Positions 35,369-44,409 are shown, counted from the first letter of the stretch. The stretch is 60,931 nt of DNA from an uncultured Pelagibacteraceae bacterium (GCA_902515985.1 CABXWY010000007.1:1-60931); one strand, 5' to 3'. Notes: generated by a model not told the origin, from the sequence alone. Made by a program: numbers and translations.

Positions 35369-37120
35369 TTAACTAGATGACAATACACGTTCGAATTCTC
35401 TAAAATTCAATTCTCCGTTCGCAATTAGTCTTCTGCCCATATCTTGCATAGTTTGAAAACCCTCTTTAATTGCAATTTCTCTTAATTCAGGTGTTGTGGC
35501 TTGTCTAAGAATTGCCTCTTTAATTGGTTTTGAAACTACCATGATTTCATAAATTCCTTGTCTACCTTTATACCCAGTACTTTTACACTTAGCACAACCT
35601 TTTCCTTTAATTGCTTTAGTTCTTGATGCTTGCTCAGGAGAAAAACCTAAATCTGTTAAAACTTTTGGCGTAACGTCGTCATCTGGCACACGACAATCTT
35701 TACAATTTTTTCTAGCCAATCTTTGAGCTAGAACCATTTGAGTTGCTGCACTAATTAAATAATCGGGTGTTCCCATATTTTGCAATCTTGTAATAGTACT
35801 TGGTGCATCGTTAGTGTGTAGGGTGCTAAATACTAAGTGACCAGTTAAGGCAGCTTTTAAACCTATATCTACTGTTTCTTTATCTCGCATTTCTCCAACT
35901 AGAATAATTTCTGGATCCTGACGTAGAAATGATCTCAGAGCTGATGCAAATGATAAACCAATATCATCTTTAATTTGTACCTGTCCCACTCCATCTAATT
36001 CATATTCAACCGGGTCTTCTGCAGTTAAGATGTTTAAGTGAGGTTTGCTAACTTCTTTCAAAATACTATAAAGAGTAGTTGATTTACCAGATCCTGTTGG
36101 TCCTGTAACTAATATTAATCCTTGGGTACTATGAATTGATTTTCTTAAATTTTTTAAATCTTGGTCCTCAAAATTTAATTGTTCAAGCGTAATATCTCCA
36201 GCATCTTTATTTAAAATACGCATAACAATTCTCTCATTGTTAGCTGTTGGAAGAATTGATAATCGAAGATCAACTACTTTGCCATCTATCTTAAAATTTA
36301 TTGCACCATCTTGTGGCAGTCTTCTTTCAGCAATATCAAGTTTTCCCATTATTTTAAATCTTGTCACCACCGCGCCATAATTATCATGAAGAAATTTTTT
36401 ATATTCCTCTTGTTCTTGAAGCATACCATCTAATCTGTATCTAACTCTAGATGAAAATCTGTATGGTTCAATGTGAATATCACTAACACCTAACTTTATT
36501 GCATCTGCAACCACGGCTGTACTAAACTTAATAACTTCAGACTCGTTTTCTAACGCTTCAATTTCCTCTTCAGGTTCTTTTTCTAAAACTTCTCCAGCAT
36601 CTCCTAGATCAGAGTCGAATGTTTTTGTTTTTTCTTTTTTTTCTTGTCTTATTGTTTCAGTTGTAATGTTACCACTTTCACTTTGAAGTTTTTGAATATA
36701 CTCAGAAATTTGACTTACAGTAGCAGCATGTAATTCAATTTCTTTTTTTGTAATAGCCTTTAAATTTCTCATTAAACCAAGTTTCGAACTATCAGATATT
36801 GCGATATGGAGTACCTTTCCATCTACTTTAAATGGAGCAACAAAATTAACATTAATATAATTTGATGGAAGTACAGATTTTATCTCATCTGTAATTTCTA
36901 CTTTTGCTAGATCAATAGTTTCTAAACTTTGTTCTTTAACTAATACATCAAGAATTTTTTTTTCATCACATAATTTAAGTTCAAAAACTGCATCAATTTG
37001 TGATTTATTACCCTCAGTACTGACTTTTTTTATATTTGGTAAATCTTTTCCTGAAATAATATCGTTATCTATCAATACATTAATAAGATTAATTTCACTT
37101 TCTCTACTTATTTTTAACAT
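35369..37120 (-). CDS. pilB: Type IV pilus extension ATPase PilB (GspE family)
   Basis: A 583-residue secretion ATPase from ATG 37120 (MLKISRESE). MshEN-type N-terminal domain, then a C-terminal motor with SDIHIEPY, Walker A GPTGSGKST near 350, Asp box EDPVEYELDG, Walker B FLRQDPEIILVGEMRD, and His box HLVFSTLHTNDA. A tetracysteine zinc site (CKDC...CAKC) in the C-terminal part is a PilB trait that distinguishes it from PilT. It powers pilus extension. The start overlaps nothing; the secretin stop is 1 nt upstream. Confidence 0.93.
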   Translation of the reverse strand: MLKISRESEINLINVLIDNDIISGKDLPNIKKVSTEGNKSQIDAVFELKLCDEKKILDVLVKEQSLETIDLAKVEITDEIKSVLPSNYINVNFVAPFKVDGKVLHIAISDSSKLGLMRNLKAITKKEIELHAATVSQISEYIQKLQSESGNITTETIRQEKKEKTKTFDSDLGDAGEVLEKEPEEEIEALENESEVIKFSTAVVADAIKLGVSDIHIEPYRFSSRVRYRLDGMLQEQEEYKKFLHDNYGAVVTRFKIMGKLDIAERRLPQDGAINFKIDGKVVDLRLSILPTANNERIVMRILNKDAGDITLEQLNFEDQDLKNLRKSIHSTQGLILVTGPTGSGKSTTLYSILKEVSKPHLNILTAEDPVEYELDGVGQVQIKDDIGLSFASALRSFLRQDPEIILVGEMRDKETVDIGLKAALTGHLVFSTLHTNDAPSTITRLQNMGTPDYLISAATQMVLAQRLARKNCKDCRVPDDDVTPKVLTDLGFSPEQASRTKAIKGKGCAKCKSTGYKGRQGIYEIMVVSKPIKEAILRQATTPELREIAIKEGFQTMQDMGRRLIANGELNFREFERVLSSS

Positions 37121-37121
37121 T

Positions 37122-38675
37122 TTATAAAACCCTTGGCGCAATAAAGATTAATAATTCATCAAGGCTATCACTTTTTTTTGTACCTTTAAATAAATTTCCT
37201 AAAACTGGAACATTTCCCAAACCAGGAAGTTGCTCTTTTGAATCAAATACCTTATTTTTCTTAATGCCACCAATAACAACAATATCTCCATCAGCAATTA
37301 AAAGTTTAGTTGCTATCTCCATCTTATTAATTCCTGGCTCGCCAGAAACAGCCCTGTTTACAGAGTCGTTATTTACTTGAACATCTAATAGAACGTTTCC
37401 GTCACCTATAATGCTTGGTGTAACTGTTAACTTTAGTGCCGCCTCTTTAAATGAAGTATTAGCACCTTCGGCTCCTGTTGCTTGAAATTGTATTTCTTCA
37501 CCTTGTGTAATAGTTGCTACTTGGTTATCTAATGTGAAAACTTTTGGATTAGATATTGTTTTTCCAAGTCCTAAAGACTCTAAAGCTTGAATTTCAGCTT
37601 TTAAAACAGCTGAACCAGTTCTTTTCAAAATTCCAATACCACTTGTTGCTCCTGCTGCATTAGTTGTAAAATCAGTAATTGTGTCCGCTGTTCCTCCTAT
37701 CGCAGCACTACCATCTGTAATTGCAGTATTTGCGGTTGAGCTTGCGCCAGCTATACCACCAACAGACTCTTGACCTCTCTGATATGCACCACCCAATCTT
37801 GTTCCAAGTGCTCTCTCAAAATCTGAATCTGCTTCTACAATAAATGCTTCGATTAAAACTTGTTTTGTTCGTACATCTATTTCTCCAATTATTTTATCGA
37901 CAACATCTAAATCTTCACTTTTTCCTCTAACAATAATAGATCTTGTTGTAACTTCTTCTGTTATTTGTATTGGGCTAAAAGAGGATTCTCCTGATGAAGC
38001 AAATAATTCAGTTATGGTCGTTTTAGCCTGTGCAGGCGATATATAATAAAGTCTAAAAATTTCAGAGACTATTGGTTCGACTGAGTCCTCTAGTTCAACT
38101 TTTTTCTTTACTGCTGCCGCTCTTGTTGATTTATAATTTTCTTGTGCAGTTAGAGTTGATGGTGAGTGAACTCTTATTAAATTACTACTAACATCTATAT
38201 CTGCCGCGTAATTTTTCATGTCAAGTAATGCATTAAAAGCTTTATCCCAAGGAACATTACTTAGATCTGCAGATATTGAGCCTGCCACCTCGTCTCCAAC
38301 TAAAATATTAATTCCTCCTACTTTTCCCATTAATTGCATAGCTTCAGAATAATCTAAATTTTTAAATTTAAAACTTACGTTCTGTTTTAAAGAAGAAAAC
38401 TCATCAGGTATTAATAAATAATTTCTTTTTTGTTGTGATGAAATTTTTTTTCTTTTCTGAAGTTTTGTAGTATCTCCCAATACAGGTTGTGGACCCATAT
38501 CAATTGTTTTTTGTATTGTAGCTTTACCGGTCTTTCTAATATCCTCTTTTATAAGTGGTTCATTATGCTTAAAACCTCTAGATTTTGTCTTAGATAAAGG
38601 GTTGGTTGCACAACCATTTAGAAATATTGCTGAAATTATAAATATGAAAAAAAGCTTTAAGAATTTAATATTCAT
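37122..38675 (-). CDS. pilQ: Type IV pilus secretin (PilQ-like), lipoprotein
   Basis: A 517-residue outer-membrane secretin. It has a lipoprotein signal with lipobox LNGC (Cys22). Then an STN/N0-type domain (VSFKFKNLDYSEAMQLMGKV), an N1/NolW domain (EIFRLYYISPAQAKTTI), and a C-terminal secretin core with IVEADSDFERALGTRL, NPKVFTLDNQVATI, IADGDIVVIGGI and the end GLGNVPVLGNLFKGTKK followed by LLIFIAPRV. Shorter than PilQ of Pseudomonas (no AMIN domains). The lipid anchor may make it self-piloting. Its start overlaps the PilP-like gene by 11 nt. Confidence 0.9.
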   Translation of the reverse strand: MNIKFLKLFFIFIISAIFLNGCATNPLSKTKSRGFKHNEPLIKEDIRKTGKATIQKTIDMGPQPVLGDTTKLQKRKKISSQQKRNYLLIPDEFSSLKQNVSFKFKNLDYSEAMQLMGKVGGINILVGDEVAGSISADLSNVPWDKAFNALLDMKNYAADIDVSSNLIRVHSPSTLTAQENYKSTRAAAVKKKVELEDSVEPIVSEIFRLYYISPAQAKTTITELFASSGESSFSPIQITEEVTTRSIIVRGKSEDLDVVDKIIGEIDVRTKQVLIEAFIVEADSDFERALGTRLGGAYQRGQESVGGIAGASSTANTAITDGSAAIGGTADTITDFTTNAAGATSGIGILKRTGSAVLKAEIQALESLGLGKTISNPKVFTLDNQVATITQGEEIQFQATGAEGANTSFKEAALKLTVTPSIIGDGNVLLDVQVNNDSVNRAVSGEPGINKMEIATKLLIADGDIVVIGGIKKNKVFDSKEQLPGLGNVPVLGNLFKGTKKSDSLDELLIFIAPRVL

Positions 38676-39105
38676 TTGTCTCTCTAATTTGATTTTTGAA
38701 ATCCATTATTAAATAAGATTCATCACTTTGAAAAATGGCCTCATCTTGCTTCATGTCAACAAGCTTTACACCATCATTTAATTCTTCAAACATTGCTAGG
38801 CTTACAGTTTCTCCATCTTGATTAATCATAGAGATATAGCTTTTATTTTCAGATTTAATAATTCCAACTAGTTTGTAAGTATATAAATCTATTTTTTTTC
38901 TTTCTTGTTCTGACGTTTCGCCAGATGTAATAACTTTTACTCCACCAGAAAATGATGAGTCTCCTACAAATGGATCATTTAACGGTAAAGGTTCCTCTTT
39001 ATTGGTTTTTGCAGAAGCATTAGTATCGTGATTATCTGCAGATAAAACTGTACTAAATAAAAGTATAAATACTAATTTATAAAGAGTAATTTTAATAAAA
39101 TTCAT
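38665..39105 (-). CDS. pilP: PilP-like inner-membrane/periplasmic alignment protein
   Basis: A 146-residue secreted protein with a signal peptide (or N-terminal anchor), the NDPF motif that starts the PilP core, and a compact beta domain (TYKLVGIIKSENKSYISMIN, ELNDGVKLVDMKQDEAIF). PilP links PilN/PilO in the inner membrane to the secretin. It has no lipobox, unlike many PilP proteins. Position between PilO and the secretin supports the call; sequence similarity alone is modest. Confidence 0.75.
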   Translation of the reverse strand: MNFIKITLYKLVFILLFSTVLSADNHDTNASAKTNKEEPLPLNDPFVGDSSFSGGVKVITSGETSEQERKKIDLYTYKLVGIIKSENKSYISMINQDGETVSLAMFEELNDGVKLVDMKQDEAIFQSDESYLIMDFKNQIRETNEY

Positions 39106-39781
39106 TTGCTAGCCCCACTATTGTTAAAGTTCCACTAACTTTTATCGCTCCAGTTGAATCTCCTTTTACCACTTTTATTGATTCATTGTCAAAATTTAGC
39201 ATTTTATTGGATAAAGATAGTGCTCTCTTAAACTTTATATAACCAATAAAATTCCCGTTAATTTGAAATTTGACGGGTATTTTGTAATAAGCAATATCTT
39301 TTATAGCTTCTTTTTTTGAGGCCTTTTTCTTCTTTTTCTTCTTTTTCTTCTTCTTAGCTTTAGCATTTAATGCTTTAGATTTTGAAACTTCAACTGGCTG
39401 TCCTTTCTCAATTACTGATATTATCAAACCATTCATTGAAGCAAATTCACTTAAATTTTGGTAAAGACCTTCGACCTCTGCTTTCGAATGAAATAAAGTT
39501 GAATAATTTTCATATTTAGGCTTAATTTTTTTTATTTTCTTTTTTGCTTTAACTATGCCGTCTTTAAATTGAACTATCTCTGCTTGCTTAGCTTTCATAT
39601 CGCTAATTTTTGCTTTTTTCTTATTAACGATTGGATTAAGAATTGCGTAATAAATAATTAAAAAAACAATAATTGAACCTAGGCTGATACCAATTTTAAT
39701 AAGAGTTTTTTTGTCTGCAAAAGCCATAACTTTTGCTTTAAGATCGTCAATATTTAGGTTTTTAAGTTCGTTTAAATCCAT
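39092..39781 (-). CDS. pilO: PilO-like inner-membrane protein with polylysine linker
   Basis: A 229-residue protein: short cytoplasmic N-terminus, one TM helix about 30-50 (IGISLGSIIVFLIIYYAIL), a periplasmic coiled-coil (KKAKISDMKAKQAEIVQFK) and a ferredoxin-like domain. A tract of eleven consecutive lysines within KAKKKK...KKAS (near 143-157) interrupts the periplasmic domain. PilO dimerises with PilN in the alignment complex. It starts 2 nt after the PilM-PilN gene. The poly-A/G coding tract is slippage-prone. Confidence 0.8.
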   Translation of the reverse strand: MDLNELKNLNIDDLKAKVMAFADKKTLIKIGISLGSIIVFLIIYYAILNPIVNKKKAKISDMKAKQAEIVQFKDGIVKAKKKIKKIKPKYENYSTLFHSKAEVEGLYQNLSEFASMNGLIISVIEKGQPVEVSKSKALNAKAKKKKKKKKKKKASKKEAIKDIAYYKIPVKFQINGNFIGYIKFKRALSLSNKMLNFDNESIKVVKGDSTGAIKVSGTLTIVGLANEFY

Positions 39782-39783
39782 AA

Positions 39784-42210
39784 TTATCCATTCACTTTCA
39801 CAAAAACTTTAAAACCCTTCATTATTTGTTGCCCTGCTTTTGCGTTAGGCATTTTCATTGAAGAGAGTGACGCCTGTTTAATTAAACTTTTGCTTTGTAA
39901 GTTTCTAATCAACTGAAGTATATCATTATCCCCAGCAGCAATCCCTGTAATAACCACTTGTCGTTTGCCATCATAGTCTACAGAATCAAATTTAACTCTA
40001 TTTGGTACACTGGAAGCTATTTGGGCTAATACTCTATAACTTAAATCCTTATTAGATTTTAAAGTATTACTTAATTTTAATGTAGCAGTCATTTTTTTTA
40101 ACTCTTTTTTTATTTTTGCCAGTTGCTTTTGACTAATATCGTGCTCAGTTAAAACTTTTTGATAGCCTTTCAATTGATTATTGAAACTATAAATATTCCA
40201 GAAAGACAATCCAAACAAAATTAAATAAATTCCAGCAACAGCTCCTACTAAACCTTTATAGGCAAAATTTGAGAAAGCTTTCATCTTTTTCTGCTTAATC
40301 ATGCCTTCCCTATTTGGCAGAAGATTAATATTTTTGACTGCTGTTACAAATTTGTAATAACCAAAAACATCAAGTTTTCTAAATGCCAGTCCAACAACTG
40401 TTGAAAAATAAGATCTATTTTGTAGGCTTACTTTTTCCTCAAGTTGCTGAGGTATTTTAAGTCCATCAAAAGGATCAAATAAGTTAAAGCCTGTATTTAC
40501 TAAGCTTTTTCTAAAACTTGATAAATAATCCTCAACATTTTCTAAATTAGACACAACCTTTATATTTCTGACTCTTTTTTCATATTTAGTTTCAAAGTCT
40601 TGAACAGCTTGTTTTACCTGTGTCATAAATCTTCTAACTAATGCATCTTTTTCTTCCTGATCTTTTGACTCTTTTAAAATTTTTCTATCCTGACCCCTTA
40701 AGAAAATGTCAGTAATTATTGGGTTATTATTATATAAAATCATCACATAATTTTCATCTAAACCAAATTCGAGCAAAGCAGTAAAATTAGTATCTTCAGT
40801 CTTATTCGAAATCTGATTTATTTGATCAACTGCAGATTTTAATGCAAAACATTTTACATCTATAATTACAGGATTTAATCCACTATTTTTAATTATAGAT
40901 GTGTAATTATTTATATCAGTAAGTTTTGAGGCAACAAATAGAATATCCATTGTATTATCTTTTGGACTTCTATTAATAACTTGGTGGAATATTGAATAAT
41001 CATCTAAATTATCTGTAAGTTGAACTAAGTTTTCCCATAATGAGTTTGTATCAATAGCTTTTTTTAATTCTTCATCATTCATTAATGGTGCAGTTACAAC
41101 TCTTATAATTGCATTAGTTACTGGTATTGCTATTGCAGCGTTTGATGTAGAAACTTTTGATTTTTGTAAAGCAATATTTAATTCTTCACTCACCTTAGTT
41201 GCATGATCTACAATTAATGCGTCCTCTGGTAAATCAATTTTGTGTATATAAAATCTATCCATCACCCATTGATTAGATTTATTTGATGAAATTTGCGAAA
41301 GTCTAATTTCTGTATTTGTGATTTCAACTCCTACAATTTCCTCACCTTGAGCAGTTTTCTTACCAAGTCTTGTTTTAATAAAATTATTAAATTTTTCTTT
41401 TACTTTCCCGCCACTTGATTTAAAATTTAATTTTTTTCCATCTCCTTTTCCTAAAGATGGAACTTTAAATTTAATATTTTTTAATTTTTCTAATAAATTT
41501 TTTGGTTTTGTTTCAACTGGATCTTCTGACAAAATTTTTTGAGAAGCTGGCGTTATATTTTCTGTAGTTGGTTTATTTTGTTCTGTAACTTGATTTACAA
41601 CTTCTTGAGGTTTCGTTACTGTCTCAACTGGTGTTTCAATTTTTTCTGCTACTTCACTTGAAACTTGTTGTTCTAAATTTTCTTTCTCTTTATCATTTCC
41701 TGATTGTACATCATCAAACCATTTTTCAAGAATAGGTATTGCTTCTTCCAAATTTGGCGTGCCTGATGAAGAAATTTTTTGTTTTCCATCTTTATAAAGT
41801 CTTCCAACCCAATTTTTCGATTTTAGTTCTCCCTTATATTTATCTTGTCTTACATATATATGAAGTCTTCCATCCTTTTTGTGAATTACTTGGTGTTCTT
41901 TTTTTTCTTGTTCGTTATTTTTTTCAATATTTTCATTAATATTTATGTCTTGCGCAACTTCATCGTTACTTTCAGGGGAATTTTTTTCTGGTGAGGATAA
42001 ATTTGTACTTTGAGTTTCTACTTCGGCATCTTTCTGCGTCTCATTATCAACTTTAGGTTGTTCAGAAGTTAAATTCTGCTTTTGATCTTCTGTTTTTGCA
42101 TTTGAGTCAGGAGTTCCAGACGATTCATTATCAACCTGAGGTTTTTCACCTTCAGATTGGTTATTCTTATCTATTACGACTCCGAACTTTTCTTTCTCTT
42201 TGTCATCCAT
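39784..42210 (-). CDS. PilM-PilN fusion protein with extra N-terminal domain
   Basis: An 808-residue fusion. Residues 1-105: acidic disordered region; 108-170: a compact basic domain (GRLHIYVRQDKYKGELKSK, WVGRLYKDGKQ, EKWFDDVQS); 171-285: disordered. About 290-600 is an actin-like PilM fold (GVEITNTEIRLSQIS, and DATKVSEELNIALQ-type helices). From about 640 comes PilN: the INLLP motif, one TM near 660-680, and a periplasmic coiled coil and domain. PilM and PilN normally bind through the INLLP peptide, so the fusion makes this fixed. First gene of the operon, behind the repeat-rich region. Confidence 0.85.
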   Translation of the reverse strand: MDDKEKEKFGVVIDKNNQSEGEKPQVDNESSGTPDSNAKTEDQKQNLTSEQPKVDNETQKDAEVETQSTNLSSPEKNSPESNDEVAQDININENIEKNNEQEKKEHQVIHKKDGRLHIYVRQDKYKGELKSKNWVGRLYKDGKQKISSSGTPNLEEAIPILEKWFDDVQSGNDKEKENLEQQVSSEVAEKIETPVETVTKPQEVVNQVTEQNKPTTENITPASQKILSEDPVETKPKNLLEKLKNIKFKVPSLGKGDGKKLNFKSSGGKVKEKFNNFIKTRLGKKTAQGEEIVGVEITNTEIRLSQISSNKSNQWVMDRFYIHKIDLPEDALIVDHATKVSEELNIALQKSKVSTSNAAIAIPVTNAIIRVVTAPLMNDEELKKAIDTNSLWENLVQLTDNLDDYSIFHQVINRSPKDNTMDILFVASKLTDINNYTSIIKNSGLNPVIIDVKCFALKSAVDQINQISNKTEDTNFTALLEFGLDENYVMILYNNNPIITDIFLRGQDRKILKESKDQEEKDALVRRFMTQVKQAVQDFETKYEKRVRNIKVVSNLENVEDYLSSFRKSLVNTGFNLFDPFDGLKIPQQLEEKVSLQNRSYFSTVVGLAFRKLDVFGYYKFVTAVKNINLLPNREGMIKQKKMKAFSNFAYKGLVGAVAGIYLILFGLSFWNIYSFNNQLKGYQKVLTEHDISQKQLAKIKKELKKMTATLKLSNTLKSNKDLSYRVLAQIASSVPNRVKFDSVDYDGKRQVVITGIAAGDNDILQLIRNLQSKSLIKQASLSSMKMPNAKAGQQIMKGFKVFVKVNG

Positions 42211-42232
42211 ATTTTAAACAAAAATTTTTTTC

Positions 42233-42543
42233 TCTAACACAATTTCTATTATCTCTAACACAATTTTATAAAAAGTCTAACACAAAAATTTAATTTAAGT
42301 GTCCATTATAGGTTGAAAATTAAATAAACCGCATAAATACTTGTTTTTTGATCATTATGAAATTTTTATAAAATTATTATTTTTTTTATTTAATTTTACA
42401 ACTCTAACACAAATCCACGAATCAATTTTGTGTTAGAGTTTATATTTTTTTTTACAAATTAAAAAAGTCAATAAATTCAACGTTTTTTTTAAATTAAATT
42501 TTTAGTTGAAAATTTGTGTTAGAGTGTTTTTTTTTGTGTTAGA
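42233..42543. repeat. Seven-copy TCTAACACAA array, four forward then three reverse
   Basis: Forward copies at 42233-42242, 42254-42263, 42276-42285 and 42403-42412; reverse copies (TTGTGTTAGA) at 42428-42437, 42514-42523 and 42534-42543. Six of seven extend to CTCTAACACAA. The first three are spaced 21 and 22 bp apart, and the last two 20 bp, close to two helical turns each. All left-hand copies point right and all right-hand copies point left, so the array is mirror-symmetric. Read in the pilMN direction, the proximal three lie 23-75 bp before its ATG. Operator-like; the binding factor is unknown. Confidence 0.85.
42400..42440. terminator. 14-bp inverted repeat at the centre of the array
   Basis: AACTCTAACACAAA (42400-42413) and TTTGTGTTAGAGTT (42427-42440) are perfect complements around 13 nt. 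On the plus strand it is followed by TATA then a T-run, so it could end plus-strand transcripts; on the minus strand a T-rich stretch is less direct. It may instead serve as the core operator of the array. No plus-strand gene upstream needs ending, so a regulatory role seems more likely. Confidence 0.45.
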
Positions 42544-42765
42544 GAAGATAAATCTGATCATTGAATTAAAATTTTTATCAGTTGGTTAGTTTCAAACTGT
42601 TAAAAATATTTTTAAATTTTTTTTATTAATGTCTAATTTATAGAATTTGCCTTTTTTCAATTGAAAATTGACTTATTTTTCATAAAAAAAACGTTTTTTT
42701 CTGTAAATAAATAAAAAATATTAAAATTTTTTTAAGTTTAATTTTTTTTATTAATTTTTATCAAA

Positions 42766-43833
42766 TTATTCAGCAGCTTTACCGACTAATGTAAATGTAC
42801 CTTCATACCTTTCAATAGACTCTACAAATGTTTGTTCATCAGCACCATTTGCAGTATGTCCGCCTTCCATGGCCATAGTTCCAAATCCATCAGAACCTTC
42901 TGATGCAGTTGTAAATTTACCGTAAAAATAAATTGAACCAAATGAACTTGTATCATTTATGTCGTTGTTATATTCCTCAATATGATTTTGTTTAACAGTC
43001 CAATAATTTCCGACTCCGCATGCAGCAGCTGTACAAGCATCTTGAAGTAATTCAGTTGTTTTTTTCATAGTACTAAACTTGCTTGATGCATCGTCAGCAC
43101 CAAAGGGTGCGCCGTGAGATCCCCATCCAGTACCTATTCTTTGATCCTCTGTTGCTACTATTGGCTGAGGTGGATCTGTATTAAGTGCAGCTGCGACAGA
43201 CGCTGTTCCAGTTCTCCAATCACTTTCAATTTCAAAATTTTTTTCAGCACCTTGTCCACCTGCACCTGCCGCACGTGTTATTTTTGTAAAGACATCCGCA
43301 AAAATAGTTTGGTCCTTGAAATTTACATAAACTTTTGATCTTGCTTGTGGTGGTGAGCTTGCATTAAATACATCATTGCTATCTGTGTATTCTAAATCAC
43401 CTCCGGTAACTTTAGTCAAAGTTTGCCATTCACTATCATAGACAATAGTGTCCGGAGTAATTGCTTGAACATAATCGTCACTTAAGTGTGATATATTAGT
43501 TTCCATTGATGCGATTGCTGCTGCCATCGTCTCGGTATCTGATGCATCTAAAGACGCTAAGATTGTTGCAGCTTCAGTATTTATTTGTAATCCATTTTTT
43601 TCTGCAGCTTTTTTTATTCCTATACTAAGCTCTGCACTATCAATTAAACTTGCAGTGGCATTACCACTGTCTTCAATACTTTGTGTATCATTTGTTACAG
43701 AGCTACTCATGGAACTTGCAATTTGATTTAGTGCTGTAGTTGATGGTGAAGGTATAGAAATCTCTGCAAATACAAAAGAGTTTATAAAAGCAAGTATTAA
43801 AATTGTTTTTAATGTTAAAAATATTTTTTTCAT
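42766..43833 (-). CDS. Secreted protein of unknown function, third gene of OMP-FecR operon
   Basis: A 355-residue protein with a signal peptide (NSFVFA-EIS). Residues 25-125 are Ser/Ala/Thr-rich and helical; the rest has strands and turns with two closely spaced Cys (LLQDACTAAACGVG). It ends in a beta-rich segment (FGSIYFYGKFTTAS, FGTMAMEGGH, YEGTFTLVGKAAE). The alternating Gly/aromatic C-terminal pattern is reminiscent of the small barrels of TbpB-like surface proteins, but this is only a resemblance. Begins right after the FecR stop, so probably exported or surface-located cargo of this cassette. Confidence 0.6.
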   Translation of the reverse strand: MKKIFLTLKTILILAFINSFVFAEISIPSPSTTALNQIASSMSSSVTNDTQSIEDSGNATASLIDSAELSIGIKKAAEKNGLQINTEAATILASLDASDTETMAAAIASMETNISHLSDDYVQAITPDTIVYDSEWQTLTKVTGGDLEYTDSNDVFNASSPPQARSKVYVNFKDQTIFADVFTKITRAAGAGGQGAEKNFEIESDWRTGTASVAAALNTDPPQPIVATEDQRIGTGWGSHGAPFGADDASSKFSTMKKTTELLQDACTAAACGVGNYWTVKQNHIEEYNNDINDTSSFGSIYFYGKFTTASEGSDGFGTMAMEGGHTANGADEQTFVESIERYEGTFTLVGKAAE

Positions 43834-44409
43834 TTAATTTTTTATGGTAGCCTCAAACCCAGGATTAGTAATGTTTACTGAACTTATTCCATCTGAAAGT
43901 ATTAAATTGCCTGGAATCATTCCTAATGAGTTTTCTGGTCCAGGACCAAGTAATACAACTGTACTCTCATTTTTATTTTCTGCTAATACAACAAACTCTG
44001 TTCCACGTGCTCCAAGTGTACCAGAAGGAAACTTTACTTCTAAGTTTTCAGGATTTTTCTTACTTATTTGACCAGTAATGAATTTAACAGTTCCAGACTT
44101 CACATTAGAAACAAAAGATCCATCATGACTGTTTGGATCATATATAAACTCATCTATCGTTAATTCTGTATCTTCTCCAAGTGTTAAAATTGTTTGATCA
44201 AGAAACAATATTTGTGCATTCGAATTTTGATTTGATATAACGGTATCCCCAAAAAATATTTTCGATCCATTTGATAATTTTTCATTGTTTTGATTGGTTA
44301 TTTCACCAACAGCTGCCCCTATAACACCAATAAAATCAGTATTGGCCTTACCAAAATTTGGCATTAGGAGAAAAACCAGTAATATTAATAACTTTTTATT
44401 TAACAACAT
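43834..44409 (-). CDS. Secreted FecR-domain protein, short paralog
   Basis: A 191-residue protein: signal peptide (NFGKA-NTDF) and one FecR domain. IGVIGAAVGEITNQNNEKL, AQILFLDQTILTLGEDTELTIDEFIYDP, FPSGTLGARGTEF and LLGPGPENSLGM align visibly with the first 200 residues of the protein at 29087. It lacks the Lys/Ala/Pro tail. Its start overlaps the OMP gene by 14 nt. Despite the name, no sigma factor or TonB receptor is nearby, so a FecR-style iron-signalling role is not indicated. Confidence 0.85.
   Translation of the reverse strand: MLLNKKLLILLVFLLMPNFGKANTDFIGVIGAAVGEITNQNNEKLSNGSKIFFGDTVISNQNSNAQILFLDQTILTLGEDTELTIDEFIYDPNSHDGSFVSNVKSGTVKFITGQISKKNPENLEVKFPSGTLGARGTEFVVLAENKNESTVVLLGPGPENSLGMIPGNLILSDGISSVNITNPGFEATIKN

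Larger units (their letters stand above)
42211..42765. promoter_or_regulatory. 555-bp gene-free control region of the pilMN operon
   Basis: Extremely AT-rich, with long A and T runs and no convincing frame. It lies upstream of the minus-strand pilMN-O-P-Q-B-C operon and downstream of the secreted-protein gene at 42766. Its main content is seven copies of TCTAACACAA (separate entry) and one long inverted repeat. It is by far the largest non-coding stretch in an otherwise compressed window, suggesting regulated expression of the pilus machinery. Confidence 0.6.

Noticed and set aside
42233..42543. TCTAACACAA array considered as a CRISPR
   Set aside because: The repeats are only 10 bp, unequally spaced, and inverted in the right half; there are no uniform spacers or cas genes.
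43834..44409. FecR homologs as part of a Fec-type iron-signalling (FecI-FecR-FecA) system
   Set aside because: No ECF sigma factor or TonB-dependent receptor nearby, and both proteins have cleavable signal peptides instead of the FecR membrane topology.
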